A stretch of DNA of 64,000 nt, taken from positions 104,090 through 168,089 of the forward strand of contig NZ_JBCDMW010000013.1 in assembly GCF_038433155.1 (NCBI RefSeq). Reading direction: 5' to 3'. Position 1 is the first letter of the stretch, and each line of letters begins with the position of its first letter. Position numbers and translations under genes: made by a program. This document shows positions 49,548-56,842 of this stretch, piece after piece. The notes below the pieces were generated by a model. The model was not told where the DNA came from and ran no database searches. It saw only the letters and a list, made by a program, of their open reading frames with translations. The stretch is from Luteococcus sp038433155 (GTDB lineage Bacteria; Actinomycetota; Actinomycetes; Propionibacteriales; Propionibacteriaceae).

Positions 49548-50107
49548 TGGACGCACACGACCCTCGCCCCTCGCTCACCCAAGACCTCACGGGAGACGAG
49601 TTCCTGCGGTGGTACTGGCTCAAGGATGAGCTCATCGATTTCGCCCACACGCTGGGGATCCGCGCAACCGGGAGCAAAGCACTGCTCACGCAGCGGATTG
49701 CCGCCGCACTCGACGGCCTCCCCTTCGACGAACCAGCCTCACCTCGAGTTCTCGTCGCAGCGCAGCTCTCGGGCCCGCTCACCGGTGACACGATCATCCC
49801 TCGCGGCCAGCGATGCAGCCAGCTCGTCCGCGCTTGGTTCGTCGCTCAGGTGGGTGAAGGTTTCCACTTCGACGCCGCCATGCGGGAGTTCTTTGCCGCA
49901 ACCGACGGCAACCAGACTCTGAATGATGCGCTTGAGCACTACCGCGGCACCCGCGACCAGGGTGGCACGTCGATCGGCGAGCAGTTCGAGTACAACCGCT
50001 TCACTCGAGCCTGGCACGCCGACCGTCCAGGCGGTTCACCAGATGAGTTGCTCGCTGCGTGGCAGACATACCGTTCTCTCCCCGTCGACGAGCGCGACCG
50101 CATCTGA
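49547..50107 (+). CDS. SAP-like / DUF6434 protein, third gene of the toxin-antitoxin operon
   Basis: 186 residues in two parts. About residues 15-60 (FLRWYWLKDELIDFAHTLG, then GSKALLTQRIAAALDG) look like a SAP-type helix-extended-loop-helix DNA-binding motif. About 75-186 match the DUF6434 pattern: IIPRGQRCSQLVRAWF, FHFDAAMREFFA and EQFEYNRFTRAWHADRPGG. Function unknown. The ATG overlaps the vapC stop by 1 base (a GTG one codon earlier is possible), so it belongs to the same operon. It may be an accessory regulator or passenger gene. Confidence 0.75.
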   Translation: MDAHDPRPSLTQDLTGDEFLRWYWLKDELIDFAHTLGIRATGSKALLTQRIAAALDGLPFDEPASPRVLVAAQLSGPLTGDTIIPRGQRCSQLVRAWFVAQVGEGFHFDAAMREFFAATDGNQTLNDALEHYRGTRDQGGTSIGEQFEYNRFTRAWHADRPGGSPDELLAAWQTYRSLPVDERDRI

Positions 50108-50125
50108 TCGTCGCCCGCTGCTCTC

Positions 50126-50304
50126 CCCCGGCGGCGTCGGCAAGACCGGCAGCCCCGAGGACTTCACCAGCCTGCTGGACGGCGTGACCAGCCAACTCTT
50201 CGACGTCTTCGACGACGACACGGTGGTCTGGCCCGGTCACGGGAAGCCCACCACGCTGGGGCGGAACGACCCCACCTCGACGAGTGGCGCCAGCGCGGCT
50301 GGTG
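50126..50304 (+). pseudogene. duplicated 3' fragment of the MBL-hydrolase gene
   Basis: 179 bases, 97% identical to the end of the hydrolase gene at 48663-48842, lacking a start and with one G deleted near the end, so it is not a functional gene. It marks the right edge of the inserted toxin-antitoxin/DUF6434 segment. Confidence 0.93.
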
Positions 50305-50331
50305 GGCTCTGCAACCAGCCCACAAGGCCGT

Positions 50332-50392
50332 GCTAAAGGTAGCGTAACTCTTCTGCTAAAGGTAGCGTAACTCTTCTGCTAAAGGTAGCGTA
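50332..50392 (+). repeat. 23-bp tandem repeat forming the promoter of the DUF4143 ATPase gene
   Basis: Two full copies (50332-50354 and 50355-50377) and a 15-base third copy (50378-50392) without mismatch. Each copy contains TAGCGT; the last one (50386-50391) is 7 bases before the ATG and fits a leaderless -10. The 23-base period places all copies on nearly the same helix face, as for iterated operator sites. Confidence 0.85.
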
Positions 50393-50398
50393 GACGGC

Positions 50399-51649
50399 AT
50401 GGGATACCGTCGCCGAACCGTCGATGATGAGCTGGATGACCTGCTCGCCATGGCCCCTGCCCTGGCCCTGGACGGCCCCAAGGGAGTCGGCAAGACGGCC
50501 ACCGCAGAACGTCGGTGCACCACGGCCTATTTTCTGGATCAGGACAGCCACCGGCAACGCTTGGCAGGAGATCCAACCTTCCAGGCGACACCTCCGGGCA
50601 CGATTCTCCTGGATGAGTGGCAGCGGGCTCCGGAGGTCTGGGACCGCATTCGACGGGCTGTGGATCATGGGGCCCCTCCGGGCCGTTTCCTGCTGACTGG
50701 AAGCGCGACACCACGGGATGCTGCTGGGACTCACAGCGGGGCCGGCCGTATCCTGTCTCTCCGGATGCGGCCCATGGCATTCCACGAGCGGGCGAATACC
50801 ACGCCCAGCATCTCGTTCGATGACCTGCTGGCAGGCAAGGCCGAGGACATCCTCGGCACGACATCCGTCAACTTGACGGACTACGCGCATGCGATCACGG
50901 ACAGCGGCTTTCCCGGCATCATGAATCAGCCGCCGCGGTTGCGACCCGCACACCTGGATGCCTACCTCCTCCGTGTGATTGACCGGGACCTGCCCGACCT
51001 CGGCTTGACCGTGAGACGCCCCGAGACTCTGCGTCGCTGGTTGAACGCCTACGCGGCTGCCACAGCGACGACAACGGCCTACAGCAAGATGCTTGACCTG
51101 ACCACGGCTGGCGACGGGTCTCAGCCAGCCAAATCCACCACCATCGCCTACCGAGACCATCTGACCCAGCTCTGGCTGCTGGATCCGCTACCTGGCTGGA
51201 GTCACAGTCGGAGTCCAATGGCCCGGCTGCAACAGGCCCCGAAACACCATCTGGCCGACCCGGCTCTGGCTGCACGACTGCTCAATGTCCCGGCTCGAAC
51301 CCTGCTGTCCCCCAAGGGAGCTCACTTGTTCGGGCCACTCTTCGAGGCCTTGGTGACGCTCTCCATCCGGGTCATGGCTCAACGCTCACAAGCACGCGTC
51401 GGACACCTGCGGACCAGGAATGGAGACCATGAAGTGGATCTCGTGGTGGAGGGCGACGAGGGGCAGGTCCTCGGGATCGAGGTCAAGCTCAGCGCAGACG
51501 CCACGGATTCCGATGTCAGACACTTGCACTGGCTCCGGGACCAGCTACCGGGCGATGTGGTGGACCTGGTTGTGGTCACCACCGGCACCCACAGCTACCG
51601 GCGCGCCGACGGCGTGGCGGTGGTCCCGCTGGCCCTGCTGGGCCCCTGA
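50399..51649 (+). CDS. AAA-type ATPase with C-terminal DUF4143 domain
   Basis: 416-residue cytosolic protein. N-terminal AAA_14 ATPase: Walker A GPKGVGKTA (26-34), Walker B TILLDEWQ (about 68-75), sensor LLTGSATP. A DUF4143 domain (about 215-400) ends with HEVDLVVEGDEGQVLGIEVKLS, which resembles the D-(E/Q)xK core of PD-(D/E)xK nuclease folds. The family is common, patchily distributed and uncharacterised. It lies just right of the inserted module and is less GC-rich than the core genes. The tandem-repeat promoter suggests tight control. Confidence 0.88.
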   Translation: MGYRRRTVDDELDDLLAMAPALALDGPKGVGKTATAERRCTTAYFLDQDSHRQRLAGDPTFQATPPGTILLDEWQRAPEVWDRIRRAVDHGAPPGRFLLTGSATPRDAAGTHSGAGRILSLRMRPMAFHERANTTPSISFDDLLAGKAEDILGTTSVNLTDYAHAITDSGFPGIMNQPPRLRPAHLDAYLLRVIDRDLPDLGLTVRRPETLRRWLNAYAAATATTTAYSKMLDLTTAGDGSQPAKSTTIAYRDHLTQLWLLDPLPGWSHSRSPMARLQQAPKHHLADPALAARLLNVPARTLLSPKGAHLFGPLFEALVTLSIRVMAQRSQARVGHLRTRNGDHEVDLVVEGDEGQVLGIEVKLSADATDSDVRHLHWLRDQLPGDVVDLVVVTTGTHSYRRADGVAVVPLALLGP

Positions 51650-51710
51650 GAGCAGCGGGTTGGCCCCACCGATTTCCCGCGGTGATTGGGTGCATCCGCG
51701 CCGTCCATGT

Positions 51711-51820
51711 GACAATTGTCTCTGGAGGGGAGTACTCCCCAATCAGCAGAGTCGTCATCACGACGCCCCGCCAGGGTGTCCGGCCTGCGGCCACGAATGT
51801 GGCGGAAGAGACCTCCAGCA
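51711..51820 (+). promoter_or_regulatory. yybP-ykoY (manganese) riboswitch upstream of terC
   Basis: The outer stem pairs CTGGAGG (51722-51728) with CCTCCAG (51812-51818). Inside are GGGGAGTACTCCCC at the 5' side, CGTCATCACGACG hairpin, a GC-rich hairpin and the 3' GCGGAAGAGACC element, all typical of the yybP-ykoY class, which senses Mn2+ and often controls TerC/MntP-type exporters. A TGTGACAAT extended -10 lies at 51708-51716. The aptamer ends 28 bases before the terC ATG. Confidence 0.85.
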
Positions 51821-51847
51821 ATCCCTGCACACCTGGAAAGGGTCTGG

Positions 51848-52825
51848 ATGAATATTCATCTCTACACGTGGTTGATCACCATTGGCGTGATGAGCGCCGT
51901 GCTCCTCGTGGACATCTTCGTGATCGGCCGCAAGCCGCACGAGCCGTCGATGAAGGAATGCAGCATCTTCGTCGGCGTCTTCGTCGGGTTGGCGATCCTG
52001 TTCGGGATCGGCGTGACCTACTTCTCCGGCCCGCAGTACGGCAAGGAGTTCTTCGCCGGCTGGTTGACCGAGTACAGCCTCAGTCTGGACAACCTGTTCA
52101 TCTTCATCATCATCATGGCCAAGATGAAGGTGCCCCGGCACCTGCAGCAGTATGCGTTGCTGGTGGGCATCATCCTGGCCCTGGTCTTCCGCGGCATCTT
52201 CATCGCGCTGGGCAAGTCCATGATCGAGGCCGCCGCGTGGGTCTTCTTCATCTTCGGCGCCTACCTGCTCTACACCGCGCTGGATCTGGTGAAGGACTAC
52301 TTCCAGCATGACCATGACGACGAGGCCACGGAGAACATGCTGATCCGCTGGGTCAAGCGCACGCTGCCCTTCGTCGACGAATGGCAGGGCACCAAGAGCC
52401 TGGTGAAGATCGACGGCAAGAAGCTGTTCACCCCGATGTTCCTGGTGATCGTGGCGCTGGGCTCCACCGACATCCTGTTCGCGCTGGACTCCATCCCGGC
52501 CATCTACGGCCTGACCCAGGAGCCCTACCTGGTCTTCACCGCCAATGTCTTCGCCCTGATGGGCCTGCGCCAGCTGTACTTCCTGATCGGCGGCCTGCTC
52601 ACCAAGCTGGTCTACCTCCCGATCGGCCTGTCGGTGATCCTCGGCTTCATCGGCATCAAGCTGGTGCTGCACGCCGCGCACCACTACCACCTGGTGGGCA
52701 GCTGGGCCGAGATCAACATCGAGGTCAGCCTGGGCGTGATCGTGGCCACCCTGATCCTGACCACGGTGGCCAGCCTGATGAAGACCCGTGGCATGACCGA
52801 GGAGGAGATCGAGGCGATGCACTGA
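51848..52825 (+). CDS. TerC family membrane protein
   Basis: 325-residue membrane protein with about nine hydrophobic segments. Conserved TerC features: FFAGWLTEYSLSLDNLFIF and LVIVALGSTDILFALDSIP carry the membrane Asp/Glu residues, and RQLYFLIGGLLTKL follows. Family members export Mn2+, often loading exported enzymes. Control by the manganese riboswitch fits this. ATG at 51848 is fixed by GGAAAGG upstream and the end of the aptamer; upstream in-frame ATGs fall inside the riboswitch. Confidence 0.92.
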   Translation: MNIHLYTWLITIGVMSAVLLVDIFVIGRKPHEPSMKECSIFVGVFVGLAILFGIGVTYFSGPQYGKEFFAGWLTEYSLSLDNLFIFIIIMAKMKVPRHLQQYALLVGIILALVFRGIFIALGKSMIEAAAWVFFIFGAYLLYTALDLVKDYFQHDHDDEATENMLIRWVKRTLPFVDEWQGTKSLVKIDGKKLFTPMFLVIVALGSTDILFALDSIPAIYGLTQEPYLVFTANVFALMGLRQLYFLIGGLLTKLVYLPIGLSVILGFIGIKLVLHAAHHYHLVGSWAEINIEVSLGVIVATLILTTVASLMKTRGMTEEEIEAMH

Positions 52826-52846
52826 GCCCCGTTCTCCCCTGCACCG

Positions 52847-52881
52847 CAGAGCCCCGCCCACCACTGGTGGGCGGGGCTCTG
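52847..52881. terminator. bidirectional terminator between terC and uvrB
   Basis: 15-bp perfect stem (52847-52861 with 52867-52881), 5-base loop, between convergent genes. Confidence 0.85.
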
Positions 52882-52894
52882 TCGTCGGCCCCAG

Positions 52895-54988
52895 CTACTT
52901 GTTGGCCTCGATCATGGCCCGCAGCTCCTTCTTCAGGTCCCCGATCTCGTCGCGCAGCCGGGCCGCCAACTCGAACTGCAGCTCCGTGGCGGCCGTGTGC
53001 ATCTGGTCGGTGAGCTCCTGCACCAGGTCCGCCAGCTCGCTGACCGCCATCGTCGACGTGTCCAGCCCGCGGGCCTTGTCCGCCACCCCGGGCACCGGAG
53101 AGCTGGGCTTGCGGCCCTTGGGCTGGGCCTTGTCCACCAGGGCCCTGGTGTCGGCATCCTCGCGGGCCAGCATGTCGGTGATGTCGGCAATCTTCTTGCG
53201 CAGCGGCTGCGGGTCGATCCCGTGCTCGGTGTTGTAGGCAATCTGCTTGGCCCGGCGGCGATTGGTCTCGTCGATCGCCCGTTCCATCGACGGGGTGATC
53301 TTGTCCGCGTACATGTGCACCTGGCCGTCGACATTGCGGGCCGCGCGGCCGATGGTCTGGATCAGGGACCGGTCGGAGCGCAGGAAGCCCTCCTTGTCGG
53401 CGTCCAGGATGGCCACCAGGCTCACCTCGGGCAGGTCCAGGCCCTCGCGCAGCAGGTTGATGCCCACCAGCACGTCGTACTCCCCCATCCGCAGCTCGCG
53501 CAGCAGCTCCACCCGGCGCAGGGTGTCCACCTCGGAGTGCAGGTAGCGGGTGCGCACCCCGTTCTCCATCAGGTAGTCGGTCAGGTCCTCGGCCATCTTC
53601 TTGGTCAGCGTGGTGACCAGGATCCGCTCGTCCTTGGCGGCCCGCAGCGTGATCTCGCCCATCAGGTCGTCGATCTGCCCCTTGGTGGGTTTGACGATGA
53701 TCTCCGGGTCCACCAGGCCGGTGGGCCGGATGATCTGCTCCACGAAGCCGTCGGAGCGCGCCATCTCGTAGTCGCCGGGGGTGGCGGACAGGTAGACGGT
53801 CTGCCCGATCCGCTCCACGAACTCCTCGAAGCGCAGCGGCCGGTTGTCCAGCGCGCTCGGCAGCCGGAAACCGTGCTCCACCAGGGTGCGCTTGCGGCTG
53901 GCGTCGCCCTCGTACATCCCACCGATCTGCGGCACTGTGACGTGGGACTCGTCGATCACCAGCAGGAAGTCCGACGGGAAGAAGTCCAGCAGGGTGTGCG
54001 CCGGCTCGCCGGCCTGGCGGCCGTCCATGTGCCGGGAGTAGTTCTCGATCCCGGAACAGGTGCCAATCTGGCGCATCATCTCGATGTCGTAGTTGGTGCG
54101 CATCCGCAACCGCTGCTCCTCCAGCAGCTTGTTCTGCTTGTGCAGCTCGTCCAGCCTGCCAGCCAGCTCGGCCTCGATCCCGACGATGGCCCGCTCCATC
54201 CGCTCCGGGCCGGCCACATAGTGCGTCGCCGGGAAAATGTACATCTCCTGGTCCGTGGTCAGCACCTCCCCCGTCAGCGGGTGCATGGTGCTCAGCGCCT
54301 CGATCTCGTCGCCGAAGAACTCGATCCGGACGGCATTCTCCTCATACATCGGGAAGACCTCCAGGGTGTCCCCCCGCACCCGGAAGGTGCCGCGGGTGCC
54401 GGCCAGGTCATTGCGCGCGTACTGGATCTCCACCAGCCGCCGCAGCAGCGCCTCCCGCTCGTACTCCTGGCCCACCTTCAGCCGGACCATCCGGTCCACG
54501 TACTCCTCCGGCGTGCCCAGGCCGTAGATGGCGCTCACGGTGGCCACCACGATCACGTCGCGCCGGGTGAGCAGCGAGGCCGTGGTGGAGTGCCGAAGCC
54601 GCTCCACCTCCTCGTTCAGCGACGAGTCCTTCTCGATGTAGGTGTCCGTCTGCGGCACATAGGCCTCGGGCTGGTAGTAGTCGTAATAGCTGACGAAGTA
54701 CTCCACCGCATTGTCCGGGAAGAACTGACGCAGCTCGTTGGCGTACTGCGCCGCCAGGGTCTTGTTGGGCTGCATCACCAGCACCGGCCGCTGCAGCCGT
54801 TCGGTCAGCCAACCGACGGTGGCGGTCTTGCCGGTGCCGGTGGCGCCCAGCAGCACCACGTCCTGCTCACCGGCCCGGATCCGGCGTTCCAGCTCGTCGA
54901 TGGCGGCCGGCTGGTCCCCCGACGGCTCGAAGCCGGCCTGCATGGTGAAAGGGGCCACCACCCGTTGGATCTCGTCTACTGCGCGCAT
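52895..54988 (-). CDS. uvrB: excinuclease ABC subunit B
   Basis: 697-residue DNA-damage helicase-like subunit. Walker A GATGTGKT (48-55), beta-hairpin region YYDYYQPEAYVPQTDTYIEK that inserts at lesions, helicase motifs VIDESHVT and QTIGRAARN, and the C-terminal UVR helix pair that binds UvrC (VSELADLVQELTDQMHTAA). ATG at 54988 has no ribosome site but TAGCCT lies 7 bases upstream (54996-55001): predicted leaderless. The frame continues upstream to 55018, but that start would remove the promoter. Confidence 0.96.
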   Translation of the reverse strand: MRAVDEIQRVVAPFTMQAGFEPSGDQPAAIDELERRIRAGEQDVVLLGATGTGKTATVGWLTERLQRPVLVMQPNKTLAAQYANELRQFFPDNAVEYFVSYYDYYQPEAYVPQTDTYIEKDSSLNEEVERLRHSTTASLLTRRDVIVVATVSAIYGLGTPEEYVDRMVRLKVGQEYEREALLRRLVEIQYARNDLAGTRGTFRVRGDTLEVFPMYEENAVRIEFFGDEIEALSTMHPLTGEVLTTDQEMYIFPATHYVAGPERMERAIVGIEAELAGRLDELHKQNKLLEEQRLRMRTNYDIEMMRQIGTCSGIENYSRHMDGRQAGEPAHTLLDFFPSDFLLVIDESHVTVPQIGGMYEGDASRKRTLVEHGFRLPSALDNRPLRFEEFVERIGQTVYLSATPGDYEMARSDGFVEQIIRPTGLVDPEIIVKPTKGQIDDLMGEITLRAAKDERILVTTLTKKMAEDLTDYLMENGVRTRYLHSEVDTLRRVELLRELRMGEYDVLVGINLLREGLDLPEVSLVAILDADKEGFLRSDRSLIQTIGRAARNVDGQVHMYADKITPSMERAIDETNRRRAKQIAYNTEHGIDPQPLRKKIADITDMLAREDADTRALVDKAQPKGRKPSSPVPGVADKARGLDTSTMAVSELADLVQELTDQMHTAATELQFELAARLRDEIGDLKKELRAMIEANK

Positions 54989-55022
54989 GTCCTGAAGGCT
55001 ACAAGCAGCCTCCGACAAAAGA

Positions 55023-55646
55023 TCAGCAGCCGCAGCCGTCGCCCTGCTGGCCGCGCAGCTTGAGCAGCTCGTGCCAGACGGCGTGGGTGCGCTCGGCCAG
55101 CTCCGCCAGGCCGGCGTCGTTGCGGATCACGAAGTCCGCCACCCGCAGCCGGTCGGCGCGGGAGGCCTGGGCGTCGATCCGGGCCTGGGCCTCGTCGGCC
55201 GAGAGGCCGTTGCGGGCCATCAGCCGCTCCCGCTGGGTGTCCTCGTCGGTATCCACCACCACCAGTGAGTCGAAGGCGTTGGCCTGCCCGGTCTCCACCA
55301 GCAGCGGGATCATGTGCACCACGATCAGGTAGGGGTCATCCACCAGGTCCTCGATCGCCCGGGCCGTGGCCCGCACCCGGGGATGGATGATGGCGTTCAG
55401 GTCCCGACGGGCCTGGTCGTCGCCGAAGATGATCCGGCCCAGGGCGGGCCGGTCCAGGCTGCCGTCGGGCTGCAGCACACCGTCGCCGAAGCGCTCCACG
55501 ACGGCGGCCAGGCCGGAGCTGCCTGGCACCACCACGTCGCGGGCCAGCTGGTCGGAGTCCACCACCAGCGCACCCAGTCTGGTCAGTTCGGCACCCACGG
55601 CCGATTTTCCCGAGGCGATGCCGCCGGTGAGCCCAATCCTGATCAT
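55023..55646 (-). CDS. coaE: dephospho-CoA kinase
   Basis: 207-residue kinase performing the last step of coenzyme A synthesis. P-loop GGIASGKS (8-15), DSDQLARDVV, IHPRVR and HMIPLLVETG are the family motifs. The C-terminus ends in CGC, with two cysteines. The ATG at 55646 is preceded by TAGGCT at 55654-55659, 7 bases away; its TAG is the stop codon of the upstream pip gene. Predicted leaderless. uvrB follows after 34 bases with its own leaderless start. Confidence 0.95.
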   Translation of the reverse strand: MIRIGLTGGIASGKSAVGAELTRLGALVVDSDQLARDVVVPGSSGLAAVVERFGDGVLQPDGSLDRPALGRIIFGDDQARRDLNAIIHPRVRATARAIEDLVDDPYLIVVHMIPLLVETGQANAFDSLVVVDTDEDTQRERLMARNGLSADEAQARIDAQASRADRLRVADFVIRNDAGLAELAERTHAVWHELLKLRGQQGDGCGC

Positions 55647-55653
55647 GCCGACG

Positions 55654-55659
55654 AGCCTA
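55654..55659 (-). promoter_or_regulatory. leaderless-type -10 of coaE containing the pip stop codon
   Basis: TAGGCT on the minus strand, 7 bases before the coaE ATG; its TAG (55657-55659) ends pip. Confidence 0.6.
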
Positions 55660-56658
55660 GACCAGGGTGAAGTCCTGCCGCGCGGCCCAGGAGTCGGTGG
55701 CCCGGCACCACAGTTCCATCATCTGCTCACCACCGTGGCCCTCGGACTCGACGATGTGCAGCTCGGCCCCGGGCAGCGCGCCCTTGACCGCCCACGGGAT
55801 GCTGACCGGGCCGGAGACGTCGCGTCGGCCGTGGATCATGCAGATCGGCAGGCCGGCGAGTTCCCCGAGCCGCCCCTGCAGCCCACCCTCGGGCACCCAG
55901 GCGGGATCCAGCGCGGCGTGGTGGGTCCAGTAGTGGCTGACCAGGCTGGTCAACGCAATCTGCTCCGCAATCGGCTGCTCGCACAGCCCGACGGGCCGCA
56001 GCTGTTCGGCGGGCAGGCCGATCTGGATGTGGGAGTCCTCCCAGGCCATCCACGCCACGGCCAGCTCCGCGCGCAGTTCCTGGCCGGCGCCGGTCAGCTG
56101 CTCGGCCAGGGCGTCGATCAGCGGGCGCGAGCCGCGCCGCCAGTCGGTGCGCTCCTCCAGCAGGCCAGCCAGCCGGTCCCAGGCCTCCGGGTAGAGCGTC
56201 TGGACGCCCTCGGTGATCCAGGCCACCTCCGCCGGGCTCGTGGTGGTCACGGCCACCAGCACCAGGCCGAGGACGTGCTCGGGCTGGGCCAGCGCGTGGT
56301 GCAGCGCCAGGGTGCAACCCCAGGAGACGCCGCACACCAGCCAGCGGTCGATGCCCAGGTGGGTGCGCAGGGCCTCGATGTCGGCCAGCAGGTGGGTGGT
56401 GGTGTTGGTCTGCGGGTCGTGCTCGGGGGACGCGGCATGGGGGGTGCTGCGCCCGGCGCCGCGCTGCTGCAGGCCGATGATCCGATAGACGTCGGGGTTG
56501 AACTTGCGTCGATAGCCATCCCGGAGAACGCCGCCGGGGCCGCCGTGGAGATAGAGGACGGGTATGCCGGAGGGATTGCCGGAGGACTCCCAGTAGACCT
56601 GGTGCCCATGGCTGACCTGCAGCATCCCGTGATCGTGGGGGGAGATCGGGGGATACAC
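55657..56658 (-). CDS. pip: prolyl aminopeptidase, alpha/beta-hydrolase
   Basis: 333-residue S33-family serine peptidase that removes N-terminal proline. HGGPGG oxyanion motif (38-43), nucleophile Ser112 in GVSWGCTLAL, acid in IHGRRDVSGP and His in ESEGHGGE complete the triad. It has the usual cap domain and normal length. GTG at 56658 has TACGCT 6 bases upstream (56665-56670) and no ribosome site: predicted leaderless. Confidence 0.92.
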   Translation of the reverse strand: MYPPISPHDHGMLQVSHGHQVYWESSGNPSGIPVLYLHGGPGGVLRDGYRRKFNPDVYRIIGLQQRGAGRSTPHAASPEHDPQTNTTTHLLADIEALRTHLGIDRWLVCGVSWGCTLALHHALAQPEHVLGLVLVAVTTTSPAEVAWITEGVQTLYPEAWDRLAGLLEERTDWRRGSRPLIDALAEQLTGAGQELRAELAVAWMAWEDSHIQIGLPAEQLRPVGLCEQPIAEQIALTSLVSHYWTHHAALDPAWVPEGGLQGRLGELAGLPICMIHGRRDVSGPVSIPWAVKGALPGAELHIVESEGHGGEQMMELWCRATDSWAARQDFTLV

Positions 56659-56783
56659 AGTCCGAGCGTAAACCCCGGTCGGGCGTCCAACTTTCAGCTC
56701 GGGGCGGCTTCAGCCAGCTCCCAGCCAAGATCACCCCGGGGGTGAGGCGGTGGTGCCGGACAGCAGGCCCGGGAAAAGGCCAA

Positions 56784-56810
56784 GGGCCCCGACCTGGTGG
56801 TCGGAGCCCC
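56784..56810 (-). terminator. terminator of rpsA
   Basis: Stem of 10-11 pairs with one bulge (56784-56794 with 56799-56810) followed on the minus strand by CCTTGGCCTTTT; lies 32 bases after the rpsA stop. Confidence 0.75.
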
Positions 56811-56842
56811 TGGGCTGTTGCTCAGCGAAGCTGCTCAGCGGG

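Noticed and set aside
48843..50125. Transposon or integrative element with its own recombinase
   Set aside because: No transposase or integrase and no terminal inverted repeats were seen; only a duplicated gene end flanks the module.
50332..50392. CRISPR array
   Set aside because: The 23-bp units are directly adjacent with no spacers, and no cas genes are present.
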